Source of the DNA: Leptodactylus fallax
Lineage: Eukaryota; Chordata; Amphibia; Anura; Leptodactylidae
Assembly: GCA_947044405.1 (NCBI GenBank)
Contig: CAMRHE010000012.1
Coordinates: 10,226,001-10,290,000, forward strand
Reading direction: 5' to 3'
DNA length: 64,000 nt
The notes below the pieces were generated by a model. The model did not search any database and had not been told where the DNA came from. It saw nothing but the letters and a program-made list of their open reading frames with translations. Shown one piece after another: positions 1 to 10,901 of the stretch. The position numbers and the translations under genes were made by a program. Within the stretch, counting starts at the first letter, position 1, and every line of letters starts with the position of its first letter.

Positions 1-42
1 CTGTGATTTTCCACACCTGCCTAAAATCTTTGCACAGTACTG
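1..42. mobile_element. Terminal fragment of a Tc1-like transposon
   Basis: The window opens with a terminal inverted repeat ending GCACAGTACTG followed by TA, the Tc1/mariner target dinucleotide (43-44). The same CTAAAACTTTTGCACA-type end recurs at about 3050-3072, so this is a second member of that family whose body lies left of the window. No coding part is visible. Confidence 0.6.
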
Positions 43-44
43 TA

Positions 45-722
45 TGTCTGACAGCAACCCAAAACTCTCTGGTGGGTTATTTGTACTTCCTATGGTTTGC
101 AAGCATACCTACAATACAAACCATAGGGAAATAAGGAGCAGCCTGTAAACTATGATGGGCTCCTCTAAGCTGCACTTAGTGATCATAGCTATATCCTAAG
201 GATATATTTACATGGTGCAGTCACAATGCTGCATTTTAAATATTGCAGTTCCCGCAAAATTACATAACCATATATAATGTCCATGTTACTGTAGATGCAT
301 ACTTCTCCCCTTGCCCCCCTTCCAAGTTTCCTACTATGATTTCTGAGCAATTTTTGTGGTTAGCAAATTTTACTTAGAACTGAATATTTTGAATAGGAAT
401 TTTTGGTTTAAGCACTTTCATAGCTTTTTCCACATGGTGTGACTTAAACGGTCAAAGAAAGTCAGCCATTACATCATATGCAGTAAATGAACCTGCCTTC
501 ATTCGCTTGCTCAGATAAAACTTCAATAGTTCCACCTGCTGTCGAAACTTTAAACAGGAAGTCTGAAAATTTAGCTGAATGTGCTGCTATAGACAATGTA
601 AGGGAACTATGACAGTAACCAATGTAAATGTAACAGAACAACTGTAACTGCAAAATTATTTCTTTGGTCTTTATAACCAAACTCACTAGGAATATATGTG
701 TCTTAATAAAACCTTAATACAT
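45..722. other. AT-rich non-coding sequence, nothing recognised
   Basis: I see no convincing exon, RNA gene or repeat boundary here. The only reading frame of note is a short antisense one with no recognisable content. Confidence 0.5.
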
Positions 723-795
723 TGATTTAAAGGGGTTGCTCAGGAGTATTTTGTTTTAATATAGCCATACACTGATTTAAAGGGGTTGCTCAGGA
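723..795. repeat. Two direct copies of a 23-bp TTAAAGGGGTTG motif
   Basis: The 23-bp string beginning TGATTTAAAGGGGTTGCTCA occurs at 723-745 and again, identically, at 773-795, exactly 50 bp apart. It resembles the ends of the TTAA-flanked MITEs elsewhere in this window (4501-4864). It is probably MITE-end debris or a short tandem duplication of such an end. Confidence 0.6.
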
Positions 796-962
796 TATTA
801 AAACATTGGTAAATTGCAAGAAAATAAAAAATAGTCACTTCAATTCCCCACCCACCCCAGTGCTGTCATTCCTATGGTTCTTGTCAGTCCCTGTCCATCT
901 TTGTGTATTTCTTTGCAGCGATTATGTACCATACATGCACTTGAAAGCTGACACCAATCTCT

Positions 963-1163
963 GGCCTCAGCATTGTGGAAAAGCTACTTTTTTGTTGCAG
1001 ATTTTGCTGCGTTTTTTTTAAGCCAAAGTCAGGACTGGATTTAGCAGAAGGGAAACGTCTACTTCTTTATATTTCACATTCCTTTTCAAGTCACTCTTGA
1101 CTTTGGCTTAAAAAACGCAGCAAAATCTATAGCAAAAAAGCAGATTTTCCGCAAAGTGGGGCC
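963..1163. mobile_element. Foldback MITE
   Basis: The left half (GGCCTCAG, GTTGCAGATTTTGCTGCG, AAGCCAAAGTCA) is mirrored by the right half (TGACTTTGGCTT, CGCAGCAAAATCT, GTGGGGCC), so almost the whole 200 bp can fold into one hairpin. It is non-coding. A similar GCTGCGG-rich element occurs at about 10576-10797. Target duplications are not clear. Confidence 0.65.
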
Positions 1164-1168
1164 TTAGC

Positions 1169-1640
1169 CTAAAGCTAGTTGCAGACAACCGTGTGTATTT
1201 TGCGGTCGACAAACTAGTAATTAGTGTTCAGTTTTTGCGGACAGAGTGTCTTCAGCATCAGTGAAGTGCGTCCACAAAAACGGACAGTGTGTTTTCAGTG
1301 TGCCAACAGTGTGTGATCCTAGTTTACGGATCCACCATAAAAAAATACAGTAGACATCTAATGATGTCCCTAGCTTGTCCGCAAAAACGGACAGCACACT
1401 GATGACACACGGAGTACATCAGTGTGCCGTCCCAGGTTTTTAGTCTCCCATAGGCTGCAAAAACTGAACAGAATAGGACCTGTTCTATATTATGCGGCGC
1501 CGACTCACGGCTCGCACACTGATCAGTGAAAAACATGGTTGTGTGCATGTGCCCATAGAAATGAATGGATCAGTGTGCTATCCACGAAAAACACGAATAG
1601 CACACGGATCTCGCCCACGGTTGTCTGAAAGGGGCCTTAG
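1169..1640. mobile_element. Non-autonomous element with CAGACAACCGTG inverted repeats
   Basis: The left end reads CTAAAGCTAGTTGCAGACAA and continues CCGTG. The reverse complement of the right end reads CTAAGGCCCCTTTCAGACAA and continues CCGTG. Between them are several internal repeats of CACACTGATCAG/GCACACTGAT type and no transposase. It directly abuts the preceding foldback element. The superfamily is not assigned. Confidence 0.55.
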
Positions 1641-1830
1641 ACTATGTCTGTGTTGTATACTAGTTGTACTGGGTGCATAACTGGCCACCACGGTATAAAA
1701 TAACATTTTCTATACTGCTATCTATGATGCTTACAGTCTCAGTTTTGTTTATATATGATAAAAGTGAACTTTGAAAATACCTTCTATTCACGAATTCTGT
1801 GTTTGCAGTTGTGCTTTTACTATGTATAAC

Positions 1831-1925
1831 ACCATGTATGATGAAGGGAGCTAGTACTCCCGAAAGCTTACCATCAAATATACTCAGTTAGCCTCTAAAA
1901 GGTATCGCCTGATTACTTCACTCTT
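1831..1925 (+). repeat. Penelope-like retroelement tail with hammerhead-like core (relic)
   Basis: The string GATGAAGGGAG, a short loop, then CTCCCGAAAGCTTAC, followed by GTTAGCCTCTAAAAGGTATC, resembles 3' tails I associate with Penelope-like elements. It has a five-base-pair helix (GGGAG/CTCCC) flanked by GATGA and GAAA, the layout of hammerhead stem II. The canonical C before UGAUGA is not present, so any ribozyme is probably dead. The family call is by resemblance only. Confidence 0.35.
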
Positions 1926-2004
1926 CCAGTGCTTTTACTATGCACATGACTACAGTTTTCATGTATCATAACTCAATTGTGTTTTTTTTTTTTTTAACTT
2001 TTAG

Positions 2005-2139
2005 GATGAGTGCTTAGACGCAGCATTAATGTGCTTTCGATCACAGACTCCCAATTTACATGTAGCGACTGGAAAAAGCAAAGCAGAGCTTAATAGTTGT
2101 ATAGGAAAAGTAAAGCTCAGTAAAGTACATGACCGGGAG
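2005..2139 (+). CDS. Internal exon of an unidentified multi-exon gene (45 codons)
   Basis: A long polypyrimidine tract and AG (2003-2004) precede an open 135-bp exon, and GTAAGT follows at 2140. The frame is exactly 45 codons and starts DECLDAALMCFRSQTPNL. It joins in phase 0 to the exon at 4397. Codon content is unlike the surrounding AT-rich sequence and no repeat matches it. I do not recognise the protein; residues include a Lys-rich stretch (GKSKAEL, GKVKLSKVHDRE). Upstream exons must lie left of this point or outside the window. The splice signals and matching phases of three consecutive exons are the main support. Confidence 0.65.
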
Positions 2140-2639
2140 GTAAGTTTTATCAAATAATAAACATATGGAATTCAATCATTCTGGACCATAGCCAGTGCAA
2201 CTAGTATGATGTTGCAGTTTAATGGGGAAGATTTATTAATATATTTACATCAGTTTTCTGACACAAATGTATGAGGAGAAAACTGAACATGGCTTCAACA
2301 CTGTGCTGAGCATAACTCAGTTGTATATACTTTTACGTTCTAGGGAGAGATATTAGTACAGTTGTTGTCTATCTATGAGATATTTCATTATTTTCTCTGG
2401 CTCTGAAGAGTATATATAAGGCTGGATTCACACTAGCACTGAAGTCTTCATAGGAGACCGCTGCTGAATCTGCCTAAAATCAGCAGAGAAATAAGTCATG
2501 CAAGGAGGACTTTTCTCTCCGCCGGCTTCAGTATAAAATTGGTGGAAACCCATGGACTCCATTATATTCTATGGGGTCCGCGGGTTTCCGTGTGTAACCG
2601 CTTTTTAAGCAGACAGGGTTATGTAAATCAAATCAATGT

Positions 2640-3072
2640 TTGTAATGTAAAATGTAAATGTAAATCAAATCAATGTTTGGTGTGACCACCCTTTGCCTTC
2701 AAAACAGCATCAGTTCTTCTAGATACACTTGCACACAGTTTTTGAAAGAACTTGGCAGGGAGGTTGTTCCAAACATCTTAGAAAACTAACTACAGATTTT
2801 CTGTGGATGTAGGCTCTCTAAAATCCTTCTGTCTCTTCATGTAATCCCAGAAAGACTTGATGATTTTAAGATCAGGGCTCTGTGGGGGCCATATCATCAC
2901 TTCCAGGACTCCTCTTTTAAAGTGTGGTCACATCAATTATTGATGTGATTTAGATTTCTCCTTTGTTCGTTAATTTTATTTTGTTAATTGCCAAAATTAA
3001 ACTCTTAACACTTCTATTTTTGAAAGCATTCTTACGTTGCAGCTCCCCCACCTAAAACTTTTGCACAAGACT
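2640..3072 (-). pseudogene. Internally deleted Tc1-like transposon, C-terminal transposase part
   Basis: On the - strand about 2910-2650 reads as a decayed Tc1 transposase C-terminus with WPPQSPDLKIIKSFWDYMKR and, further on, AVLKAKGGHT, interrupted by stops. To the right lies a GTGCAAAAGTTTTAGG-type end (3052-3072), so the N-terminal two thirds have been deleted. A 21-bp direct repeat (TGTAAATCAAATCAATGTTT plus G) lies at the left edge near 2623-2678. Same family as the fragment at 1-42. Not functional. Confidence 0.65.
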
Positions 3073-3368
3073 ATATATTGGCAGTGTAATTTATAAAATA
3101 TTTACAATTATAATAGCAATGCATCTCTTGCCATGATTTTAAAAGATGTCCTTCACTGAACAAGGATATCTTATATTAAATATATATAAAAAAAATCATG
3201 TTAGAACAAAGTAATAGTGGAATGCTCCATCAAATGCTATATAGAAAAATACTTCTTGATTACAGAGACATAGTAACTTCATGCATGCAGCTTTGCTATG
3301 TGTATGAATCCAAGGTCTTTGTAGATTGGCTACATATTCAATAAGATAACAATGTTCCATTTACTTAA

Positions 3369-3988
3369 AGGGAATGTGTCGCCAGGAAATGACTTATTGT
3401 TTCAATCAGATTTTTATGTTAAACATATTTTTAAAGAATTTTTGGTGATGTTTTTACTTTTCCAAATTAATAGCTATTTAAAAAAAAAATCCAAAAAATC
3501 TTGCAATTTCAACTTTTGCCGCTAAGCCTAAAGCACTCTGTGACTTCCTGTTTCATATAGAATGATCATAGGTCATAGACACAATGATGGTCTGGTGCAG
3601 ACCCTATTCACTCGTATAAGAGAATTTTCTAGGCATGCTCTGTGACCTGGACAGAGGTCATTGTGGAGAGAGAATCCACCAGTCACAATTGTGTCCTCAA
3701 TTGTGACTGGTGGATTCTGTGTCGTATCTACCTATACATCATAGCTGTGAACATCAGTGTGCTGGAAAGGGAGGTGGCTGCTACAAAGAAATCTCCACCA
3801 GAAACAGAAAGTCTCAATATATTATATGGCCTAGTGGACATGGTCAGAACTGCAGGATTTTTAGGAATTTTTTTGATATAGATAATAACATGGAAAATAT
3901 TTACCTCACCAAAATTCATTAAAAATATGTACCGTAAAACAGAAAACTTGACTAACAAAATAAGTTATTTTCTGGAGACACATTGCCT
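3369..3988. mobile_element. TTAA-flanked non-autonomous DNA transposon (Kolobok/piggyBac-like target)
   Basis: Both sides are flanked by TTAA (3365-3368 and 3989-3992). The ends are inverted repeats: AGGGAATGTGTCGCCAG on the left and, reverse-complemented, AGGCAATGTGTCTCCAG on the right. The 620-bp interior has no transposase. A long perfect hairpin sits inside at 3671-3718. Confidence 0.75.
3671..3718. other. Perfect 21-bp stem, 6-nt loop hairpin
   Basis: The 21 bases at 3671-3691 (AGAATCCACCAGTCACAATT plus G) are exactly complementary to 3698-3718, separated by TGTCCT. A perfect stem inside an otherwise drifting MITE suggests a recent palindrome-forming event, or selection on a structured RNA. 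The first is more likely. Confidence 0.8.
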
Positions 3989-4396
3989 TTAAGTCAAGAA
4001 ATCTCTTGCTAAAATATAGTTCAAGGAAATCTTTATCACTTAATATGGAAGCATTTTGTATTAGTAATAGTTTACAATATATTTAAAGCCACAAGAAGCA
4101 ATTTCACTACAGTTTATGTGCAGTAACACATGGGCCCTAGTGGCCAAAGTTCCCTCTACCACAAAGGAAGATACCAGTATTATAAATGGCACATGTTAGG
4201 AGCTTCAAGCAGCATGTCTCATTATAGTGCTATCAATAATGCTGGCACGCAAACACAAAGTGTATGTCATTACTAAATGAATCTCATACAGTCATGAAGC
4301 ACCCAGATGCTGACTTTTAACCCATTATTATTCCATCATGATAAAGATGTCAACATTTAAATGGTGCTTAAATGGTTATTATTTCTGTCCTTTCAG

Positions 4397-4474
4397 GGGT
4401 GTACTCCATGTTTTACATATGCCATGCAGAGCCCAGATGAGTTCCTGAATAATATGGAGCTACTGTTGCAGAGG
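4397..4474 (+). CDS. Penultimate exon of the unidentified gene (26 codons)
   Basis: TTTCAG precedes and GTAAGC follows. The 78-bp exon is open in phase 0, consistent with the upstream exon, and reads GCTPCFTYAMQSPDEFLNNM and then ELLLQR. The acidic/hydrophobic end looks like a short amphipathic helix near the C-terminus. I cannot assign a family. Exon length divisible by three and phase agreement on both sides argue against chance. Confidence 0.65.
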
Positions 4475-4951
4475 GTAAGCATAAGTGAATGATAGCTTAA
4501 AAGAGTTGGCCCAAGTTTTAATGTTATCCTCTATCCATAGGATAGGAGACAATATGCTGGTTGAAGGTGGTTGGACTGTTGGGATCCCTACCAGGGGTTC
4601 TGTTCCAACATCTGAATGGAGAAGGATGAGTATGTGTACTGATTCTCCACCCACTGTCTATAGCATTGCTGGAGATAGTCGAGCACTGTACTCAACTATT
4701 TCTAGCAGTCCTAAAGACAGTATATGGAGTGGTAATGCATATGCTTGGTCTGGCGCTCCATTCAGATGGGGGAATAAGATCCCAATTCTCGTGAGTCCCA
4801 ATGGTCAGCACAATATCCCCTATCTGTGGATAAATAGATTAGATTGAAACTTGGGCCAACCCCTTTAATGTCATTAGTCGTTTTGTGCTATGTATAGTAT
4901 AGTGTTCATGCTGCCTGCCATTAACTTATGTATGTATTCCTTTATTTACAG
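4475..4951 (+). other. Intron between the last two exons
   Basis: It begins GTAAGC and ends TTTATTTACAG. Most of it is one TTAA-flanked MITE (4501-4864). The 120-codon open frame inside this intron falls within that MITE and is not taken as a gene. Confidence 0.6.
4501..4864. mobile_element. TTAA-flanked MITE inside the last intron
   Basis: It is flanked by TTAA at 4497-4500 and 4865-4868. The inverted ends are AAGAGTTGGCCCAAGTTT on the left and AAGGGGTTGGCCCAAGTTT (reverse complement) on the right. It is 364 bp, has no transposase and starts only 26 bp after the donor splice site at 4475. Confidence 0.8.
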
Positions 4952-4969
4952 ATTGTCAGCAGATCATAA
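4952..4969 (+). CDS. Terminal exon of the unidentified gene (IVSRS, stop)
   Basis: TTTATTTACAG precedes ATT GTC AGC AGA TCA TAA. Only five codons and the stop are coding, and the rest of the exon would be 3' UTR. With the two upstream exons the readable C-terminus is 76 residues. The exon is too short to stand alone; it is supported by phase continuity and the acceptor site. No AATAAA appears close by (a candidate lies near 7554), so the 3' end is undefined. Confidence 0.5.
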   Translation: MVSRS

Positions 4970-7900
4970 ACCTACAAATTACCAGCGGAGTCCTTACCTC
5001 TTACCTCTTGGATAAATGTAACATCAGTCATTCAGCCATTAGCCTACAACACATAACCTTATTGAAAGTAAAGGACCTGCCATATTCATACTTGAGGAAC
5101 CTTGAGGATAACATTGACCGATTATTCATGTCAAGCTTCCCAAAGCCAAGCTACCAGGCTGTTACTATTTTAGTATGCAAAATGTCTTGGACCCATAAAC
5201 ATCAGGTTTATACAGTATAAAAGAGTAATTCCAGTCAGGTATATAGACTCTATAGAGTCTGTTCAAGCCTGCACCCATATGGTTCACCCTTATGGAAATT
5301 GTAATGTAACGTTTACTGTACATTGATTTTAACATCAATTGTATTTGGAGTTTATCTTTAGCATAGTAATTGACTGTGACTTGCAAATATGTATTTATAA
5401 GTAATACTAACTTATTCCGTAGCTTTTATCGCTTGTAACTTTTGTAGTAAATAGGAAGCAAACTCATAATTAAACAAAGTGACTTTAGTAGATATGGACA
5501 CAGTCCATAGCTTTCAGATTTGTAGACATGTTAGAACACAATTCAGTCACCCCATAACACTATATAATATTTAGTATATGTATGGAACCTATTGTTCTAG
5601 GTTTACTCATCATGATGAACTCCATGCAAGTCCATGTAAATGAATGGATGCATCTATTAGTTTGGGGACACAATGCTGACAAAGTTTTTATACTAGAGTG
5701 TTGTATTGTACATGTATAAGGATTAATGTCAGAAATATGAATAATGTTGATGCATCATTACATATATATTAGCCTTTGAACAATATGCCATTCAACTGCT
5801 TCTCCAATAAGATAACCGTGAGTGCTAAGCGAATGGTCACAGCCAAACAAAAAACATTTACTTTACTTTTAAGACAATACTACAAAATGTATACAGTGTA
5901 TTATACCTAGATGCTCGAGGTTTCGAAGACCATTACAGAAAGAATCCTTGTTGCATACATTGCCCCTACATTGGTTACACTTTTGCTCAGAGCTCTACTT
6001 TAACTACAAGTATGAAAGCAAAACTAAAACTGCCCTCCAGCACCTAAAACCCAAATGCATTTATTAAGTCCCAAAACATTTCTTAGGTTTACCTAAAATT
6101 AAGACTGCATGGTAAAATGTCAGTTCCAAAAAGAATCAACTTAACCTTATAAACAATACATTAAACAATGTCAACATTACTCAGTTTCTGACAGCTTTTT
6201 AATTTTCCAATGTCTGGTAACAGTTTCTTTGCAATTTTGTAGGAAAAACACAACATATTTATGTTTTATTAAAATATTTAAATTATTTAATCTAACTTAT
6301 TTAATATTAAAGCCTCGTTCTAGATGGGCTGTCATTTTGAAATTCTTTTTTTCTTTTATATTATTGAAATGTAGTTGCTACCAGTGTATACAAAGATCAC
6401 AATTTTGTGACTAACAAGGATGTAGATTATTATAAAATTGATAAAATAATATTTTTATAAAAAAATATTTAATGCAGTTGTCTCTACCTCCTATGGAGGT
6501 TAATACTTTGGAGTGCAAAATACACTTTTTTAATACTTCACAATATCATAAATTGTAAATGTGTCTATGAAATCCTGAGAACTTTCAGCTGAGAAAAATA
6601 TATGGGAATGTGCTGATGTATATGAATTCACAAAGTGTTTTATTGTTTTGTAGCTTGTCTTTTTTACTAACTAATTAAACAACATTTATGAATAATTTGT
6701 TGCCTTCAAATGATTCTTATTGTATTAAATACATTTATTCTAACCCACACTGGATCAGGTCACAGGGTCTGCAGGAAGATGGCTGCTGATTATACCAGTT
6801 TCCTCTTGCAGGATAGTGTTCTTTACTGGCTGTTATCACATAAAAATCTCTCATACAATTTCTAATGTTAAAGTGAGGGTCTATTCTCTTGGCACAATAG
6901 ATTGATGGCCAGAGACAGCAAGTACACACAAAATGGTGTACATTGGTGTCTGGCCAGGAGAGGCCAAATCCCTTTATTATAGTTTTATACAACCCATGGG
7001 TGGGCTTGTTAAAGCATTATTTGGTGCAAGTTAAACAAATTATGCCTACCGTATTAGAAGTGTGTGTAACCAGAAATACATATGCAAGTTTAGCGTCATT
7101 CTGTGCTATGCATGTCTGATTGATAATGAATTGGGATTCATGCCATACTGTAGCTATAAATCAAAGATATTCTCACAGAAACAGTACAATCTGATGGCGA
7201 ACACCTGCAAAATAATGTAATTTTGTCCAAGGTCATTCTAAAATGATTTCTAGAATAGTTACACTATTAGCACATTCCAAGAACAGATAATGAACTGCCC
7301 TCTTTGTTTCTTTCTTAACAGTATACAATGCACGTAATATAAAAGTTACTATCTATCATCTATCCAAACACATATCCATCCAGCATTTATAGAATCAAAG
7401 AAAATAACAGTTTATACAAGATGGGGGCAATTTAAAGACACAGTCACTTTGAAAGTAATCAGCAAATAATCCACATTTAACAACATCATCTAGTCCTCCT
7501 CCTTTTGAGATAGCTTCCGTGGCAGCTTCTTAAGTCAAAACCAGAAGTGGATTCAAAATAAATGGGAAATATAAAGGAATAATGTCTACTTTTCCTACCT
7601 GCTGGACCAGTGGGTTTGGTGCAAAAAACTGCAGCAAAAACTATCACAAAGATTGTGGAGCAGATTACCAATACTGTCTAATTTAACCTTAGACTAGACA
7701 GTTTAAAAATGTGCTAGATTTATCACAGTGACTAATGCCGGATGATAAATGAGGTGTATTGTTAAATTTACACCAGTTGGCTTAGTTTCTGATATGAAAA
7801 AGTTCCAAAATCTTGGCACATTTTTGGCACAAAGGTACACATCTTAAACCATGACCCCTTTCCAACAGGCCCCCAGTTAATAAAATGGTGTAAAGAATCT

Positions 7901-8074
7901 GTGTTTTTTGGCACAAATTGTGTCAGAATTCGGGCACATTTTCAATAGTAAATTTGCCCCTGTGTGGCATTAGCTTCATACACAAATCCACCCCTTCACT
8001 ACTATTCTTGTTTTCAAAAGTTCACATTTAATTTACATAATCTATTGTGAGCTACCTTTGCTAACTTGGTGCAT
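4970..8074. other. Putative 3' UTR / intergenic sequence, no gene recognised
   Basis: About 3.1 kb of AT-rich sequence without a recognisable repeat end, exon or RNA gene. Short open frames (for example 6735-6992 on the - strand) have no family signature. Some of it could be 3' UTR of the gene ending at 4969. Confidence 0.45.
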
Positions 8075-8458
8075 GAATTCAGCGCACTGTCAGCTTTCCC
8101 GATGTGTGCCCGGTGGTGGAGATATCAGTGCTGTTAGTTTCAGCACCGATATCTCCCCACTGTCAGAAGGGAGTTTCTCAAAGCTCAGCGTCATCACTGT
8201 AAGGAACACCCCTCCTGACAGTTCAGTGTCATCGCAGGGAAGTAAGGAACGCCCCCTCTGACAGTACAAGGCTATGTTAGAGTACATTCAGAGGGGGCGT
8301 TCCTTACTGCCCTGCGATGACGCTGAGATATGAGGAACGCCCTTCTGACAATGGGGGCGAGATCGGTGGCGAAACTAACGGCACATATATCTCCACCACC
8401 GGGGCACATTCCGGGAAAGCCGACAGTGTGCTGAATTCAGCGCACTGTCAGCTTTCTA
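8075..8458. mobile_element. Foldback element with 24-bp direct repeats at both ends
   Basis: The left arm (GCCCGGTGGTGGAGATATCA, GTGTCATCGCAGGGAAGTAA, GGAACGCCCCCTCTGA) is mirrored on the right (TCAGAGGGGGCGTTCC, TGCCCTGCGATGACGCTGAG, ATATCTCCACCACCGGGGC), folding about a centre near 8270. The string GAATTCAGCGCACTGTCAGC plus TTTC occurs in direct orientation at 8075-8098 and 8433-8456. It is non-coding and much more GC-rich than its surroundings. Confidence 0.75.
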
Positions 8459-8559
8459 GAAGTATATAAAATTGCACTTTCACGAGGACATGAACGGTCC
8501 CCTTTAATTTAGCTGTATTTAATGTATGCCTATGGAACTTTATTTCACTTATACCTTTA

Positions 8560-8655
8560 ATGAACTTTGTACGGAACTAGACAATGACTGTAAAGCTCTG
8601 CGGAATATGATGGAACTATACAAGTAAGCATAATAAATAAATAATAAAATAAATA
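8560..8655 (+). repeat. 3' end of a SINE
   Basis: TGTAAAGCTCTGCGGAATAT followed by GATGGAACTATACAAG and AATAA-type repeats matches the tail of the tRNA-headed SINEs at about 30048 and 42432. The tRNA-like head is missing, so this is a 5'-truncated copy. Confidence 0.6.
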
Positions 8656-10011
8656 ACTAGTAGATTATAATCATACGTGAGTTTAATTTCTCTTGATCTG
8701 TGTTATATTTTCCCTGTGACCTATGTTACAGTATTTATTGTTCTGCTAATATGTGTCATGTCATGAACTGTTAATTTTGTATTTATGGATACTATTGCAC
8801 TGTTTTCTTTTTCTTACTTCTAGAATATGAGGAAGATCCTATATAGAGTTGAATGAACCTTTGGGAGGCTTGCCTTTTACTTTGAAACCATCAAAGTACG
8901 GAGTTCTTTTTCCTATATTGTGTATTTAATTGGGATTCTACTTAGGCACCTACCAATTGTGCAGAGTGCTGGCAATCTACTATTTTATTGAACATTGACA
9001 CCACTGTTTGCTAATACATTCATTTATCAGGTTTCACACTATAAATTATACCACACTATTCCTCAAAAACCCTCTCACCTTCTACCTCATTTAACTGCAG
9101 ACCTCAAGCACAGGATATACCATATCTATGTTATATCAATATCATGTCAGTGGAGGTCAAACTCCTGAAACCCCTCACCAATCAGACAATGGAGCGGACA
9201 GCAGACAGATCCCCTTTCTTTATAGTAGCCAGAAAAGGTTACTTCAGATCAGATTCCATTAACTTGAATGGGCGCTAAACTGCAGTGTCTCAGTTCAGCC
9301 ACTACACAAAGCTGTCTGCTTCCCTTTCCATTCTCTGTGTATCATCTGCTCCGAACAGATGATCAATGTGGGTGCCGGACTCCCACTGATCTTAAAATGA
9401 TGATTTATCATTAGGATCGTTCATCAAACCTCTTTATATCTTGTTCTTCATATTCACTGGGTCTGTTATACAAAAATACCTGTTTTTCTATTGTATAATT
9501 CTATTTCTTGTAGATTATACACTTGTGAGCAGAACCATACAAGTTATTGCTCAGCTCAGAAGAAAATGTTAAAATGGTGGCATTTTATAAATAAAAATAT
9601 TATTGTTATAACTCTTATAAGCAACCAATTGAGAGAAGAAAAGTACCATATGACTGCCTTATCTGATGTAATATTCCAGAAGTCTAGCTGCCAAAGCTAC
9701 TGCAGCATATTTGCACTTCATTGCATTTCTGTTAACTGCTCACAGAGACTTGTGACATTGGTGGTAACATAGCTTTCGTAAAGGTTGTTAAGGAAATTTG
9801 CTGCCATCTGGAGTACACAATTATTACTTCCAATTTACATTTTAATGGCATATATATCTTAGTTTTTAACCTGCTGAATATATATGCCCCAAGGGGTATA
9901 CACCTTACATCCAAGAACAAGGGTGTGCCTAGTCTTTCTGCTGCCTGATGAGAAAAGATTAATGGGGTCTTCTGCCCCAAAAACAAAAGCCCATAGATTG
10001 CAACACTATAT
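8656..10011. other. Non-coding sequence with a MITE relic
   Basis: About 9170-9445 carries CTGAAACCCCTCACCAATCA on one side and GTGGGTGCCGGACTCCCACT with CATCAAACCTCTTT on the other, an inverted-repeat MITE with worn ends. The remainder shows nothing recognisable. Confidence 0.4.
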
Positions 10012-10500
10012 AAACTGTATATGCTATATGGACAAAAGTATTTGGACAAATACGCATTACACTTAGAGGAACTTTTATGATATCCCATTCTAAGTTATTT
10101 CCCCCCCCTTTGCAGTTGTAAAAGCTTCCACTCTTCTCTCTTCTGGGAAGATTTAGCCTGGTTGGCAATCATCCTTCCAGTTCATCCCAAAGATGCTTGA
10201 TGGTATTGAAGTCAGAGGTCCATGTGGATCAGTCAAGTTCTTCCCCACCAAACTCAGCCAACACAGACATGCTGGAAAACAAAGGGTCTTTCTCCAACTG
10301 TTCCCACAAAGTAGTCAAAATGTCTTGGTATGCTGAAGCATTAAGATTTCTCTTCACTGGAACTAAGTGGCCTAGGCCAACCCCTGAAAAACAACCCCAT
10401 AGCATTATCCTGCCTTCACAAAACGTTACAATTGGCACAATGCAGTTAGAAAAGGTTTTCCTGGCTTTCACCTTTCTTGTATAAAGAAATTATTTTTCAG
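10012..10500 (-). pseudogene. Decayed Tc1-like element (ATATGGACAAAAGTATTTGG end)
   Basis: The left end ATATGGACAAAAGTATTTGG is a Tc1-type terminal sequence. The - strand from 10471 leftwards reads as transposase: [20 protein letters not shown], then a fragment around FGGEELD. Stops and frameshifts break the frame left of 10229, and the N-terminal half and right inverted repeat are missing. It is a different Tc1 family from the copies at 10902 and 47539. Not functional. Confidence 0.7.
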
Positions 10501-10575
10501 GTCTTGTGACATTTCTCTTTCATGTGGCTGACAGCATGAAATGGGATGGGGCTTTCTTTGTTAAGTAAAATCCTT

Positions 10576-10797
10576 TTAGGCTAAGGCATTACGTAACAAG
10601 CCGCAGGTAAAAAACGCTGCAGAAAAGACTGCAGCTGAAACGTATGGTGATTTTTTCAGCAGTGTTTTTCACAGAAAATCTTTCTGCCCCTATTATACCT
10701 ATACGGAATTTGCCAGCATTTCCGTAGGTATAACTAACATGCTGCGGTCAAAACGCTGCATTTTCGCAATGTGGGTCCCCGGCCTTACAGTTAACTG
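10576..10797. mobile_element. GCTGCGG-type MITE
   Basis: The left end CTAAGGCATTACGTAACAAG with GCTGCAG motifs is loosely mirrored by CATGCTGCGGTCAAAACGCT ... GGGTCCCCGGCCTTAC on the right. Composition and motifs resemble the foldback element at 963-1163. Boundaries are approximate. Confidence 0.45.
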
Positions 10798-10901
10798 TCT
10801 GATGGACAACTGTTTAATGAATAGACTCACCTGTGGTTGAATTCTTCTTACATAGAAATTTGTAGGAATTGGATTTGTCTTTGTTGTGTTAGTTTAGTAT
10901 A

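Larger units (their letters stand above)
2140..4396 (+). other. Intron between the first two exons, rich in transposon debris
   Basis: The intron starts GTAAGT and ends TTTCAG. It contains a GGCTGGATTCACACT-type dispersed repeat (about 2422-2610), a deleted Tc1 (2640-3072) and a TTAA-flanked element (3369-3988). The rest (3073-3364 and 3993-4396) shows nothing recognisable. Confidence 0.55.

Noticed and set aside
4485..4847. 120-codon + strand frame
   Set aside because: It lies almost entirely within a TTAA-flanked MITE in an intron and has no family signature.
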